From positions 45,569 to 109,568 of the forward strand of contig JAWXCI010000084.1 of the NCBI GenBank assembly GCA_034408895.1: a stretch of 64,000 nt of DNA, written 5' to 3'. The notes below the pieces were generated by a model that saw only the letters and a program-made list of their open reading frames with translations, was not told where the DNA came from and searched no databases. The DNA is from UBA4660 sp034408895 (GTDB lineage: Bacteria > Bacteroidota > Bacteroidia > Flavobacteriales_D > Sanyastnellaceae). Shown one piece after another: positions 25,215-33,466 of this stretch. The first letter of the stretch is position 1. Every line of letters begins with the position of its first letter. The translations under genes and the position numbers were made by a program.

Positions 25215-26651
25215 TCAAGTGGTAACAGACCTCTTCGAATGGAATAAATCCACCGCCACCAGCATCGCAATAAATCCCCAGAACGGAACCGATGCTTTGT
25301 CCGTGTCCAGATAATTGTTCAGCGTTCCGTGGATGAAATAAGTCATGAGGCCCAGAAAAACGGACGCCACCAAAATCTTCATCTGACTATCGCGTAACGT
25401 ATAAAACAACCGGAATGCAAGACTGCACACCGTGAGCACAAGCACAATCATTATCACCATTCCCGGCACACCTTGTTCTGAAAGCGGCCCCAGGTATTCG
25501 CTGTGTGCATTGCCGCCATCGCCCTGGTTGGTGCTTATGATGGTGCGGTCTTTTGCACGCTGGAAGGGTGCATAAACAAACTGATACGTGCCAGGCCCCC
25601 ATCCGAATACTGGCCTTTCCTTAAACATTTCCATGGCGCAATACCAGCGGTTCAGCCGCTCAAGATTTGAGGCATCACTCGAAACATTGGAAACAGAAGT
25701 GATGTGTTCCTCCAGCCTGTCACTCGATTCCTGTTTGTTTCCTTCCAGACCCACTTGTATGTCTTCCCACCCGATGTACAAAAACGCACTCACCACCACG
25801 ACAGATGCCACAATGGTGCGCAGCGAAATCTTGAGCAGCATAAGTGCAAGCACACAGCCGGCACCTATGATGCTTAACCACGCAGCGCGTGTGTAGGAGA
25901 AAATAATTCCGGTTACAAGAATCATGAAGCCGATGTACAGAAACACGCGCAACAACAAGTGCATTCTTTTCACTACCAGTAAACCAACGAGCACCGGAAA
26001 AAACATGGCCAGCACTGCACCATAACTTGTGTGGTCTTTGAAAAGAGGCTCCATCACCCAGTGTGCTGAAGTCTTGTCGAATCCATATCCTGCATGTCGT
26101 GTCACTGTGTAAATCACCACACCGAAAAGCGAGATGAGGTAGAGTATTTGGAACCACCGCATTTTTTTTTCATCGCGAAAAATGTGCGTGGCAAGGAAAT
26201 AAAACGGAACGATGAACCACAGTTTCGCCAGCAGGAATTTTAGTGATACCAACGGGTATTCGCTCGTGATGCAGGTGAGCGCAATCCACACCAGATATGC
26301 ATACACCACGTACGAAACAGGGTGGGTAAAAATTCTTTTGTCAATGCTTTTCCCCGACAGCAATTTGAAAATGGCAATAAGCAATACACCCACCATAAGC
26401 GGTTCGGTGGGCAGGTACATTCCCACTCCGCCCAACTCCAATTCCTCAAGGTTGATAGAAAATGGAACACAGAAAACGATGAACAACATCAATTCTTCCA
26501 GCCGGAAAAATGCAGCCCATAAAAACACCACGGCAAGCGGAAACAAAAGGGCGTAATAAAATTCCATCCAGATGGAAATACCGGCAACCGCCAGGAAAAT
26601 TCCCGATGCGATGTAAAGCCAGCGCTGTGTAATTGGAAATGTCGCCAACAC
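25215..26651 (-). CDS. O-antigen ligase / Wzy-family polysaccharide polymerase
   Basis: 478 aa with about eleven membrane segments along the chain. The family signature (Wzy_C/RfaL) is the periplasmic loop NRWYCAMEMFKERPVFGWGPG (shown in part), followed by NAHSEYLGPLSEQGVPGM, with the conserved HSEYL turn. Such proteins polymerise or ligate lipid-linked glycans at the outer face of the inner membrane. The gene begins 15 bp after the Wzz-like gene and all genes from 29273 downwards are co-directional, so it is the last of a Wzx-Wzz-Wzy set. Ligase versus polymerase cannot be told by sequence. Confidence 0.85.
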   Translation of the reverse strand: MLATFPITQRWLYIASGIFLAVAGISIWMEFYYALLFPLAVVFLWAAFFRLEELMLFIVFCVPFSINLEELELGGVGMYLPTEPLMVGVLLIAIFKLLSGKSIDKRIFTHPVSYVVYAYLVWIALTCITSEYPLVSLKFLLAKLWFIVPFYFLATHIFRDEKKMRWFQILYLISLFGVVIYTVTRHAGYGFDKTSAHWVMEPLFKDHTSYGAVLAMFFPVLVGLLVVKRMHLLLRVFLYIGFMILVTGIIFSYTRAAWLSIIGAGCVLALMLLKISLRTIVASVVVVSAFLYIGWEDIQVGLEGNKQESSDRLEEHITSVSNVSSDASNLERLNRWYCAMEMFKERPVFGWGPGTYQFVYAPFQRAKDRTIISTNQGDGGNAHSEYLGPLSEQGVPGMVIMIVLVLTVCSLAFRLFYTLRDSQMKILVASVFLGLMTYFIHGTLNNYLDTDKASVPFWGFIAMLVAVDLFHSKRSVTT

Positions 26652-26666
26652 GAGTGAAAAAGTAAA

Positions 26667-27689
26667 TCAGATGCGACCCGAAGTGCGCAGGCGTATGAAA
26701 CTGTCCCACACCAGCAGGAAAATAAATGCAAACACAAATGCCGATGCAGTACTCGTGGCAACGATAAGCCAGCGCACGGGATAGGCTTTCTTGTCGGATT
26801 CCGTGGCGGCATTCACCGTGTATTTCGAGGGCAGTTTCGATCCCACGTCAATCTTCATCAGCTCGTGGCGTTTGCTAAGAATGGCCTCTCTTTCGTAGGT
26901 GCTTTCAATTTTTGTTTCAAGTTTTGTATAGGCATTTCCATATTGCGAAAGGGTATCCATTTTCGCTTTGAGTTGCTCCGCGAATTTGCCCATTCCTTTG
27001 GCAAGTGCTGTGGCGTATTGTTCGTTCAGTCCTTCAATTTGGGTGATGTAATCATAAACACCAATTCTGCGGAGAGCATCCATGGAATCCTCCAGCAGTT
27101 TGATTTCATCCAGCAGGTTTTTGTATGAAACATCGGCATACTGGAAGGCCTGCATCGCGCGTTCATTTTTCAGTTGGTTGCTCACCGTGTCGGCCAGCTC
27201 GGAAATTTTGTTGGCCATGTCGCGGGCGCGCACAGCTTGTTTGTCCATTACCTGCACTTCAACAGATCCAAGTTTCGTGAGGCGGGACGACACGTTGGTG
27301 TCGTACTCCTTACCCATAAGTACGTTGGCTCCTTTTGCATCGCGAGGTATTTCGTACGCAGTCCACAGGTCGAAGGAATCAATGATGCGGTTGCGAATGC
27401 GATCAGAGTTGATGATTTGAAGCAAACGCTCCGCATCTTCTTCTTCCCCAAATGCCAGCACGTCTTCTTTCTTCACATCTTCCAGCAATTGTTCCCCGAA
27501 TGAATTCTGCGGCACAGCATACATCACCACGGTGGATTTGAATTTTTCTTCAATCATGAGTGCTGCACCGGCAGAAATAATAGCTGCGGCTGCACAGATG
27601 ATGATGATGGGCTTGCGCCATTTGAAAAGCATCACCAGCAGGTTCGATGATTCAAGGCTATGGCCTTCGGAGTCTTTTTTGTCTGACAT
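26667..27689 (-). CDS. Wzz-like chain-length determinant / polysaccharide co-polymerase
   Basis: 340 aa. The layout is the Wzz type: an N-terminal membrane helix (RKPIIIICAAAAIISAGAALM) after a short polar leader, a long coiled periplasmic domain (residues about 55-285, rich in Glu/Lys/Leu heptads), and a C-terminal helix (WLIVATSTASAFVFAFIFLL). No ATP-binding tyrosine-kinase part is present, so it is the short class. It lies between the flippase and the ligase genes and probably sets glycan chain length. Confidence 0.82.
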   Translation of the reverse strand: MSDKKDSEGHSLESSNLLVMLFKWRKPIIIICAAAAIISAGAALMIEEKFKSTVVMYAVPQNSFGEQLLEDVKKEDVLAFGEEEDAERLLQIINSDRIRNRIIDSFDLWTAYEIPRDAKGANVLMGKEYDTNVSSRLTKLGSVEVQVMDKQAVRARDMANKISELADTVSNQLKNERAMQAFQYADVSYKNLLDEIKLLEDSMDALRRIGVYDYITQIEGLNEQYATALAKGMGKFAEQLKAKMDTLSQYGNAYTKLETKIESTYEREAILSKRHELMKIDVGSKLPSKYTVNAATESDKKAYPVRWLIVATSTASAFVFAFIFLLVWDSFIRLRTSGRI

Positions 27690-27824
27690 AATTTGGTATG
27701 GAAAGATTTTCGGGGTTAAAAGTATTTCACGCTATTGGAGGCTTCATAAAATTCATTGAATCAAAACTTTTCGCTTCGGACTCGATATAAATTTTTGGTA
27801 CCAGGGCAAAAAATGATTCTCTTT

Positions 27825-29273
27825 TCACAGGACACTGCGCACTAACTGCATGAATTGTCGAAGGCTGAACATCCGGGTGACGAATGCCCAGGCGATGCCG
27901 GTGGTGCAAACAATGGAAGCACCGAACAAAGGGGACTCTATGTTTATTGTGATGAGCCTTGAAAAAAATATTACTCCTGTAGCATACAACACTGTGGAAG
28001 CAATGATTGGCCATTGCAACGACCAACGGAAACGGGTGGAAACAAATAAAATTTGTGCAGCCAGCGCAATGAATTGGGTAATGCAATTTGCATAAGCAGC
28101 ACCCAATGCACCCCAAAGCGGAATGAAAATAAAATTGATAAGAATGCTCATGAACATTGCTAAAGTTGCAATGCGGATTAAAATTTTCAAATCGCCATTT
28201 GCAGTTAGCAAGGTTCCGAAAACATATTGCAGCGAAAAAAATATCACACCGATCATGAGCATTTGGAACGCGGGAAGCGCTTCCGCGATATGCAGGTCAT
28301 ACACTGTTTCAAGAATAAATCCGGCAAGAAAAAAACACAACGAACACACGATGAGCACTCCGCTGAAAAGAATCCTGAAAGCAAGAGTTGTGAGCTGTGC
28401 AACATTTTCTTTCCTGCTGAGCATTCTTGAAAAAATTGGGAGCAACAATCCGGCAAAGAGAAACGCAATCATATTGAAGGCTTCGTAGAATCGGAAACCC
28501 ATAGCGTAGATGCCTGCTTCTTCGGCTCCCTGCATTCGTTCCAACATCACGGCATCAACGCGGTAGGCAATCATGCTCAGGAAAATGAGAAGGGCATAAG
28601 GAAAACTCTGTTTGAGCACGGCACGATTAAAAACACGGTCGAAAGAAATTTTTACAGCAGCAACATTTCTTTTCACCAACACAAAACCAACTATCATGGT
28701 AATGCCATAAGCAAAAGTTTGGCCCCACACCAGCCACTCCACGCTGAAACTTTCTGTTCCGAAAATCCCTCCCCATAGAAGGGCGCCCATGGCAAGTACC
28801 AGGATAAACCGGTCGAGAACCGACACGATACTGTCCTGCCTAAATAAATGCAGTGCGGAAAGGTTTGAACGGAGATAGAGAACACCCGAAGCCAACACCT
28901 GGTTGAAAGCAAGCACCGCAAGAATTTCGAATTGATGCATGCTGTAGTTGAGAATCAAACCCACTGCAAGAACTACAATGGCAAATGCTCCCGCAAGTAA
29001 CAAACGCAATGAGATGATGTGTGAAAAATGTTTTTGAAGAACTTGATTGTTCTGCGCAAGATTCCGTGTATTCCAGTTGGTGATGCCCAGGTCGAGAATG
29101 ATGTTGAGGAGAAAAGAAAAATTGATGAGCGCGAAATAATTCCCGAAATTCTCTGCCCCCACCCTGTTCTGAATTTCCGCTTCCACCACCAGCAGGTAAA
29201 AGGGTTTTACAAGAAGGTTAAGTGCAACGATGAGAATCAGGTTCGATACGAACGTCCTGCGCATGGCGGGCAA
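27825..29273 (-). CDS. Wzx-type polysaccharide flippase
   Basis: 482 aa with about twelve to fourteen membrane segments and the MATE-like MVF fold of Wzx flippases; the start MPAMRRTFVSNLILIVALNL and NQVLASGVLYLRSN are in keeping. It flips undecaprenyl-linked repeat units to the periplasm. It is 54 bp from the divergent GT4 gene and about 135 bp upstream of the wzz-like gene. A second flippase (30493-31887) is next door. Confidence 0.83.
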   Translation of the reverse strand: MPAMRRTFVSNLILIVALNLLVKPFYLLVVEAEIQNRVGAENFGNYFALINFSFLLNIILDLGITNWNTRNLAQNNQVLQKHFSHIISLRLLLAGAFAIVVLAVGLILNYSMHQFEILAVLAFNQVLASGVLYLRSNLSALHLFRQDSIVSVLDRFILVLAMGALLWGGIFGTESFSVEWLVWGQTFAYGITMIVGFVLVKRNVAAVKISFDRVFNRAVLKQSFPYALLIFLSMIAYRVDAVMLERMQGAEEAGIYAMGFRFYEAFNMIAFLFAGLLLPIFSRMLSRKENVAQLTTLAFRILFSGVLIVCSLCFFLAGFILETVYDLHIAEALPAFQMLMIGVIFFSLQYVFGTLLTANGDLKILIRIATLAMFMSILINFIFIPLWGALGAAYANCITQFIALAAQILFVSTRFRWSLQWPIIASTVLYATGVIFFSRLITINIESPLFGASIVCTTGIAWAFVTRMFSLRQFMQLVRSVL

Positions 29274-29327
29274 GATAGCAGGGTCAATTTGCGACAGACA
29301 GCGCTTTGATGGAGATTAGCCGCGATA

Positions 29328-30473
29328 ATGAAAATTGCAGTCAGCACCAGACTTCTGCTCCATAACAAACTTGATGGCATCGGGTGGTTCACCTATGAAT
29401 CATTCAAGAGAATCGTGCAGCAACATCCTGAACATGAATTTCATTTCCTGTTCGACAGGAAGTACAGCGATGAATTCATCTTCTCAAAAAATGTAATTCC
29501 CCATGTCATTCCTCCGCAGGCGCGCCACCCCATTTTGTTTCGAATCTGGTATGACTACATGGTGCCGCGTGCGCTAAAGAAAATTGGTGCTGATGTTTTT
29601 ATTTCTCCCGGACCACTTGGTTCTTTACGAACTGATGTTCCGCAATTGATGGTGATTCATGATTTGAATTTCGAACATTATCCGAAGGGCATTCCTAAAG
29701 TTCATTCCAGCTACCTGCGAAAAAATTCTCCACTGCTTGCAAAAAAGGCAAAACGCATTGCAACAGTTAGCGAATTCAGCAAACAGGATATTCATGAGCA
29801 ATACAAGGTGCCGCTTGATAAAATTGATGTGGTGTACAATGGCGCGAATGAAAACTTTCATGCGCTGGATGAAAAAATAAAATTTGAAGTGCGTATGGAA
29901 TACTCTGGAGGGGAAGAGTATTTTGTATTCGTGAGTTCCATTCTTCCCCGCAAGAATTTGCAGAGAATACTTCCTGCATTCGACAGGTTTAAAAATTCTA
30001 CGGAATCAAAAATCAAACTTGTGGTGGTTGGAAACAAGTATTGGGTAAGCAATGAAATAGAATCTGCTTACAATGAAATGCAGCACAAGAACGATGTCAT
30101 TTTTACCGGAAGATTGGATGCCGTGGAACTTCACCATGTTCTTGCCTCCTCACTTGCGCTCGTTTATGTGAGTTACTTCGAAGGATTTGGAATTCCTATT
30201 GTGGAGGCATTCCATTGCGGGGTTCCCGTAATCACTTCAAACATGACATCCATGCCTGAAGTGTCAGGCGATGCTGCACTTCTTGTCAACCCGTTTTCTG
30301 TGGATGAAATTTCTGGCGCAATGAATAGTGTTTATTCGGATATAAGTCTTCGTGCAGATTTGATTGCAAAAGGAAATGTGAGGATGAATAATTTTTCATG
30401 GCAACGCACAGCAGACTTGCTTTGGAATTCCATTGAGAAACTGATGGATCAAACATCTTCTACCAGGAAATGA
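29328..30473 (+). CDS. Family 4 glycosyltransferase
   Basis: 381 aa, GT-B fold. MKIAVSTRLLLHNKLDGIGW at the start, the acceptor turn DVPQLMVIHDLNFEHYPKG and AKRIATVSEFSKQDI, then FVSSILPRKNLQRILPAFDR, DVIFTGRLDAVELHHVL and VYVSYFEGFGIPIVEAFHCG (EX7E signature). It is the first gene of a plus-strand unit with a flippase and rnhB and diverges from the wzx gene. Likely an O-unit or EPS glycosyltransferase. Confidence 0.9.
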   Translation: MKIAVSTRLLLHNKLDGIGWFTYESFKRIVQQHPEHEFHFLFDRKYSDEFIFSKNVIPHVIPPQARHPILFRIWYDYMVPRALKKIGADVFISPGPLGSLRTDVPQLMVIHDLNFEHYPKGIPKVHSSYLRKNSPLLAKKAKRIATVSEFSKQDIHEQYKVPLDKIDVVYNGANENFHALDEKIKFEVRMEYSGGEEYFVFVSSILPRKNLQRILPAFDRFKNSTESKIKLVVVGNKYWVSNEIESAYNEMQHKNDVIFTGRLDAVELHHVLASSLALVYVSYFEGFGIPIVEAFHCGVPVITSNMTSMPEVSGDAALLVNPFSVDEISGAMNSVYSDISLRADLIAKGNVRMNNFSWQRTADLLWNSIEKLMDQTSSTRK

Positions 30474-30492
30474 TTATCAGGTAGCTCACGGA

Positions 30493-31887
30493 ATGAAAAA
30501 ACTGGCTAACTCATACTCTGAAATCATGCGCTCCCTGAAAATGCGCGGCTCGTTCGTGCAGAATTCCGCGTACATGTTTTCGGGGTCGGGATTGGCCATA
30601 CTCATCCAGTTTATTTTCTTTCCCATACTTACACGTATCTATGATGACCCTGATGTGTATGGACTGTTCGGAGTGTTCAATTTTTATGCAGTAACAGTGG
30701 GCGGCCTTGCCACTGCGGGATACTCGTTTGCATTTTCACTACCGCGCGAAGAAGCAAAGTTCACTGCATTGCTTAAGCTCACTGTTTACATCACATGTGC
30801 TGTGTGCCTGTTTTTTTTCCTGTTAAGCATAGTGGCCGGCAACACCATCATGCGATGGATGAATACCGAAGTTCTGGGTTGGTGGATTTACCTCATTGGC
30901 CCTGTGGGTTTTCTTGTTGCTTTCGATAGAATTCTCATGGACTGGTCGGTGCGGCAGAAAACATTCGGACAGTCCACCGTTTGGAGCACTGTGAATTCTG
31001 TGTTCAACAAATCTTTCAACCTCTGTTATGGCAAATTCATTTCACCCACTACTGACGGACTGCTTATCACATTTGTGCTCAACTACACCGTTCAACCGGT
31101 TTTGTATCTCGCTTTTGTAGTTCGCAATAGCATCACGACACTTCGCACAAAAGTTTCGTTGAGCGCTTTGAAACAAACAGCAAAAGAGTACAAGGAATTT
31201 CCGCTCTACATCTTTTGGGGAAACAACTTAAATCTTATTTCAGCCAACATTCCATCCGTGCTGCTTCCCGCCACCGGCTTTGGATTGGGCGCAGTGGGTT
31301 ATTACAACTTCGCGGTGCTGGTGCTCGAACTTCCGATACGATTGCTTGGCTCTGGGGTAAGTTCTGTGTTTATGGCCAAGGCCATCGAGATGAAGGATGA
31401 AAGGCCGGAAGAACTGAAACATGCAACATGGAGAGTTTTTAAAAACATGGTAGCCATTTCACTGCTGTGCACCGTTGTGCTGTTTGTGGCTGGCCGTCCC
31501 CTCTACGAGTTGTTTTTTGGCAAAGCTTGGGGCGATGCCGGTCGTGTGGTGGAACTGCTGGCTGTGTATTATTTCTTCCGGTTGGTGAGTGCCCCGCTTG
31601 CTGTGCTTTACATCGCATTCAGGAAAGAGAAGGAGTTTTTCATTTTCCAGATGTTTGTTTTTACGGGCCGTATTCTAAGTCTTGTTATGGGAGCATGGTA
31701 CACTTCCGATTTGTTTGAACTGATGACCATCTTCTCCATAGTGAATGGTGCAATGTATTTGTTTTTCTGTGCAAGAATTTTTGCGCTTGCGGGTATCAGC
31801 GTTTCAAAAGGAATGGCGTTCACCTTGTTTTGGGGAGTCTCGCTTTTTGGACTTGCTTATCTGTTAAAATGGTTTTTATTATCATAA
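30493..31887 (+). CDS. Second polysaccharide flippase / lipopolysaccharide biosynthesis membrane protein
   Basis: 464 aa and about twelve membrane segments. Near the N-terminus FVQNSAYMFSGSGLAILIQ and FPILTRIYDDPDVYGLFG are typical of the Polysacc_synt/Wzx family. It follows a GT4 gene by 19 bp and precedes rnhB by four bp. The presence of two flippases within 3 kb suggests two glycans or one duplicated system. Confidence 0.85.
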   Translation: MKKLANSYSEIMRSLKMRGSFVQNSAYMFSGSGLAILIQFIFFPILTRIYDDPDVYGLFGVFNFYAVTVGGLATAGYSFAFSLPREEAKFTALLKLTVYITCAVCLFFFLLSIVAGNTIMRWMNTEVLGWWIYLIGPVGFLVAFDRILMDWSVRQKTFGQSTVWSTVNSVFNKSFNLCYGKFISPTTDGLLITFVLNYTVQPVLYLAFVVRNSITTLRTKVSLSALKQTAKEYKEFPLYIFWGNNLNLISANIPSVLLPATGFGLGAVGYYNFAVLVLELPIRLLGSGVSSVFMAKAIEMKDERPEELKHATWRVFKNMVAISLLCTVVLFVAGRPLYELFFGKAWGDAGRVVELLAVYYFFRLVSAPLAVLYIAFRKEKEFFIFQMFVFTGRILSLVMGAWYTSDLFELMTIFSIVNGAMYLFFCARIFALAGISVSKGMAFTLFWGVSLFGLAYLLKWFLLS

Positions 31888-31891
31888 CCCA

Positions 31892-32497
31892 ATGAAGCGA
31901 CTCAAACCCTTTTTTCAAAAGAATTACATAGAAGCGGGATGCGATGAAGCCGGCCGTGGTTGCCTGGCAGGCCCCGTGGTTGCCGCAGCAGTAATTCTTC
32001 CAAGGAGGTTTTCTCACCCGTTGCTCAACGACTCCAAACAACTTTCAGAACATCATCGCGATGAACTTCGCCCCATCATTGAATCCCAATCATTGGCATG
32101 GGCCGTGGGTATGGTGTGGCAACAGGAAATTGACGAAATCAATATCCTGAACGCATCATTTCTTGCCATGCATCGTGCGCTGGAAAAACTGGAAATTGTA
32201 CCTCAGCACATCATTGTGGATGGAAATCGCTTTAGGAAATTCCGGGACATTGAACATCAATGTATAATAAAAGGAGACGCTCTCTACCGCAGTATTGCCG
32301 CTGCAAGCATTCTTGCAAAAACCCACCGCGATGAAGTCATGAAAAAACTACACGATGAATTTCCATTATACAACTGGAAAAAGAACAAGGGCTATCCAAC
32401 TATGGAACACCGCGAGGCGATTCGGGAAGTGGGAGATTGTGTTTGTCACCGGAAGACGTTTAGGTTGCTGCCAGTGGAGATGGAATCCGGGCTGTAA
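31892..32497 (+). CDS. rnhB: Ribonuclease HII
   Basis: 201 aa. The active-site motif EAGCDEAGRGCLAGPVVAAA carries the catalytic Asp and Glu near residues 18-19, and HIIVDGNRF supplies a further Asp. IKGDALYRSIAAASILAKTHRD is the standard core. RNase HII removes ribonucleotides misincorporated in DNA. It is placed directly behind the flippase gene; it is probably read from the same transcript. Clear call. Confidence 0.95.
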   Translation: MKRLKPFFQKNYIEAGCDEAGRGCLAGPVVAAAVILPRRFSHPLLNDSKQLSEHHRDELRPIIESQSLAWAVGMVWQQEIDEINILNASFLAMHRALEKLEIVPQHIIVDGNRFRKFRDIEHQCIIKGDALYRSIAAASILAKTHRDEVMKKLHDEFPLYNWKKNKGYPTMEHREAIREVGDCVCHRKTFRLLPVEMESGL

Positions 32498-32612
32498 AGT
32501 GCTTCCGCGAGGTTGAAGAGTGAAAAGAGAAGCTACATGCCTACAGGGCGTTGAGTGGGAGTCCAAAGGCAACGTGCAATATGCAAATTACAAACGTTGC
32601 AAGTTTGCCCTT

Positions 32613-33329
32613 TTAACCTTCGCTAGTTGCTAATTGCCTCACGGGCACATTTGCCACATCGCTCTCCACCACACCATCCCTCAACCTAACTATACGGTGC
32701 GCCATTTTCGCAATATCTTCTTCATGGGTTACTATAATAATAGTGTTGCCACCATCATGTATGTCCTGCAACAGATTCATTATTTCATAACTGGTTTTGG
32801 TGTCAAGGTTTCCAGTAGGCTCATCAGCAAGAATGATGGAGGGCTTATTCACCAATGCACGCGCTACTGCCACACGTTGCCGTTGCCCGCCTGAAAGTTC
32901 GTTGGGGTTGTGTTTCATCCTGTCGGCAAGGCCCACTTGTGTCAGCACTTCTTTTGCACGTTTCTCCCTGTCTGATTTTGCAATACCGGCATAGACAAGT
33001 GGCAGCGCAACATTTTCCAGCGCTGTGTATCGCGGAAGAAGATTAAAAGTCTGGAACACGAAACCAATTTCCTTATTGCGAATTTCAGCCAGATCGTTGT
33101 CGCGCAGTTTCGCCACATCGGGACCGTTAAGAAAGTATTGGCCACTAGTGGGCGTGTCAAGGCAACCGATAATGTTCATCAGTGTGGATTTGCCCGATCC
33201 CGAAGGCCCCATCAAGGCTACATATTCATTTTTCTTTATGGAAAGATTTACTCCGTCCAGCGCTTTTATAATTTCCTGCCCAACCTTGAAGTATCGTGTC
33301 AGTTGAAGTATGCTAATGATTTCCTTCAT
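32613..33329 (-). CDS. ABC transporter ATP-binding protein (LolD/MacB-like)
   Basis: 238 aa from the ATG at 33329; the open frame reaches to 33398 but lacks family-like sequence there. Walker A is GPSGSGKSTLMNIIGCLDTP, followed by the Q-loop FVFQTFNLLPRYTALENVAL, the signature LSGGQRQRVAVARALVNKP, Walker B IILADEPTGNLDTKTS and the H-loop IVTHEEDIA. This class pairs with FtsX/MacB-type permeases that move lipoproteins, peptides or lipids. No permease is adjacent, so it works with one elsewhere. Confidence 0.9.
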   Translation of the reverse strand: MKEIISILQLTRYFKVGQEIIKALDGVNLSIKKNEYVALMGPSGSGKSTLMNIIGCLDTPTSGQYFLNGPDVAKLRDNDLAEIRNKEIGFVFQTFNLLPRYTALENVALPLVYAGIAKSDREKRAKEVLTQVGLADRMKHNPNELSGGQRQRVAVARALVNKPSIILADEPTGNLDTKTSYEIMNLLQDIHDGGNTIIIVTHEEDIAKMAHRIVRLRDGVVESDVANVPVRQLATSEG

Positions 33330-33466
33330 AGGCGTCAAAAGTATCCCTTCCAACATCAGCACTATTTCTATCACTACTCTTTTTGTCCAGTTAGCCATAC
33401 TTTCGTGCGGATTTGGTTGTCAGGTACAACCAACCTTAATTCATTAACCAACAATCAGTCTGACAG

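Noticed and set aside
27850..28488. Plus-strand frames opposite the wzx gene
   Set aside because: They are shadows of the minus-strand membrane protein; basic, repetitive composition with no family text.
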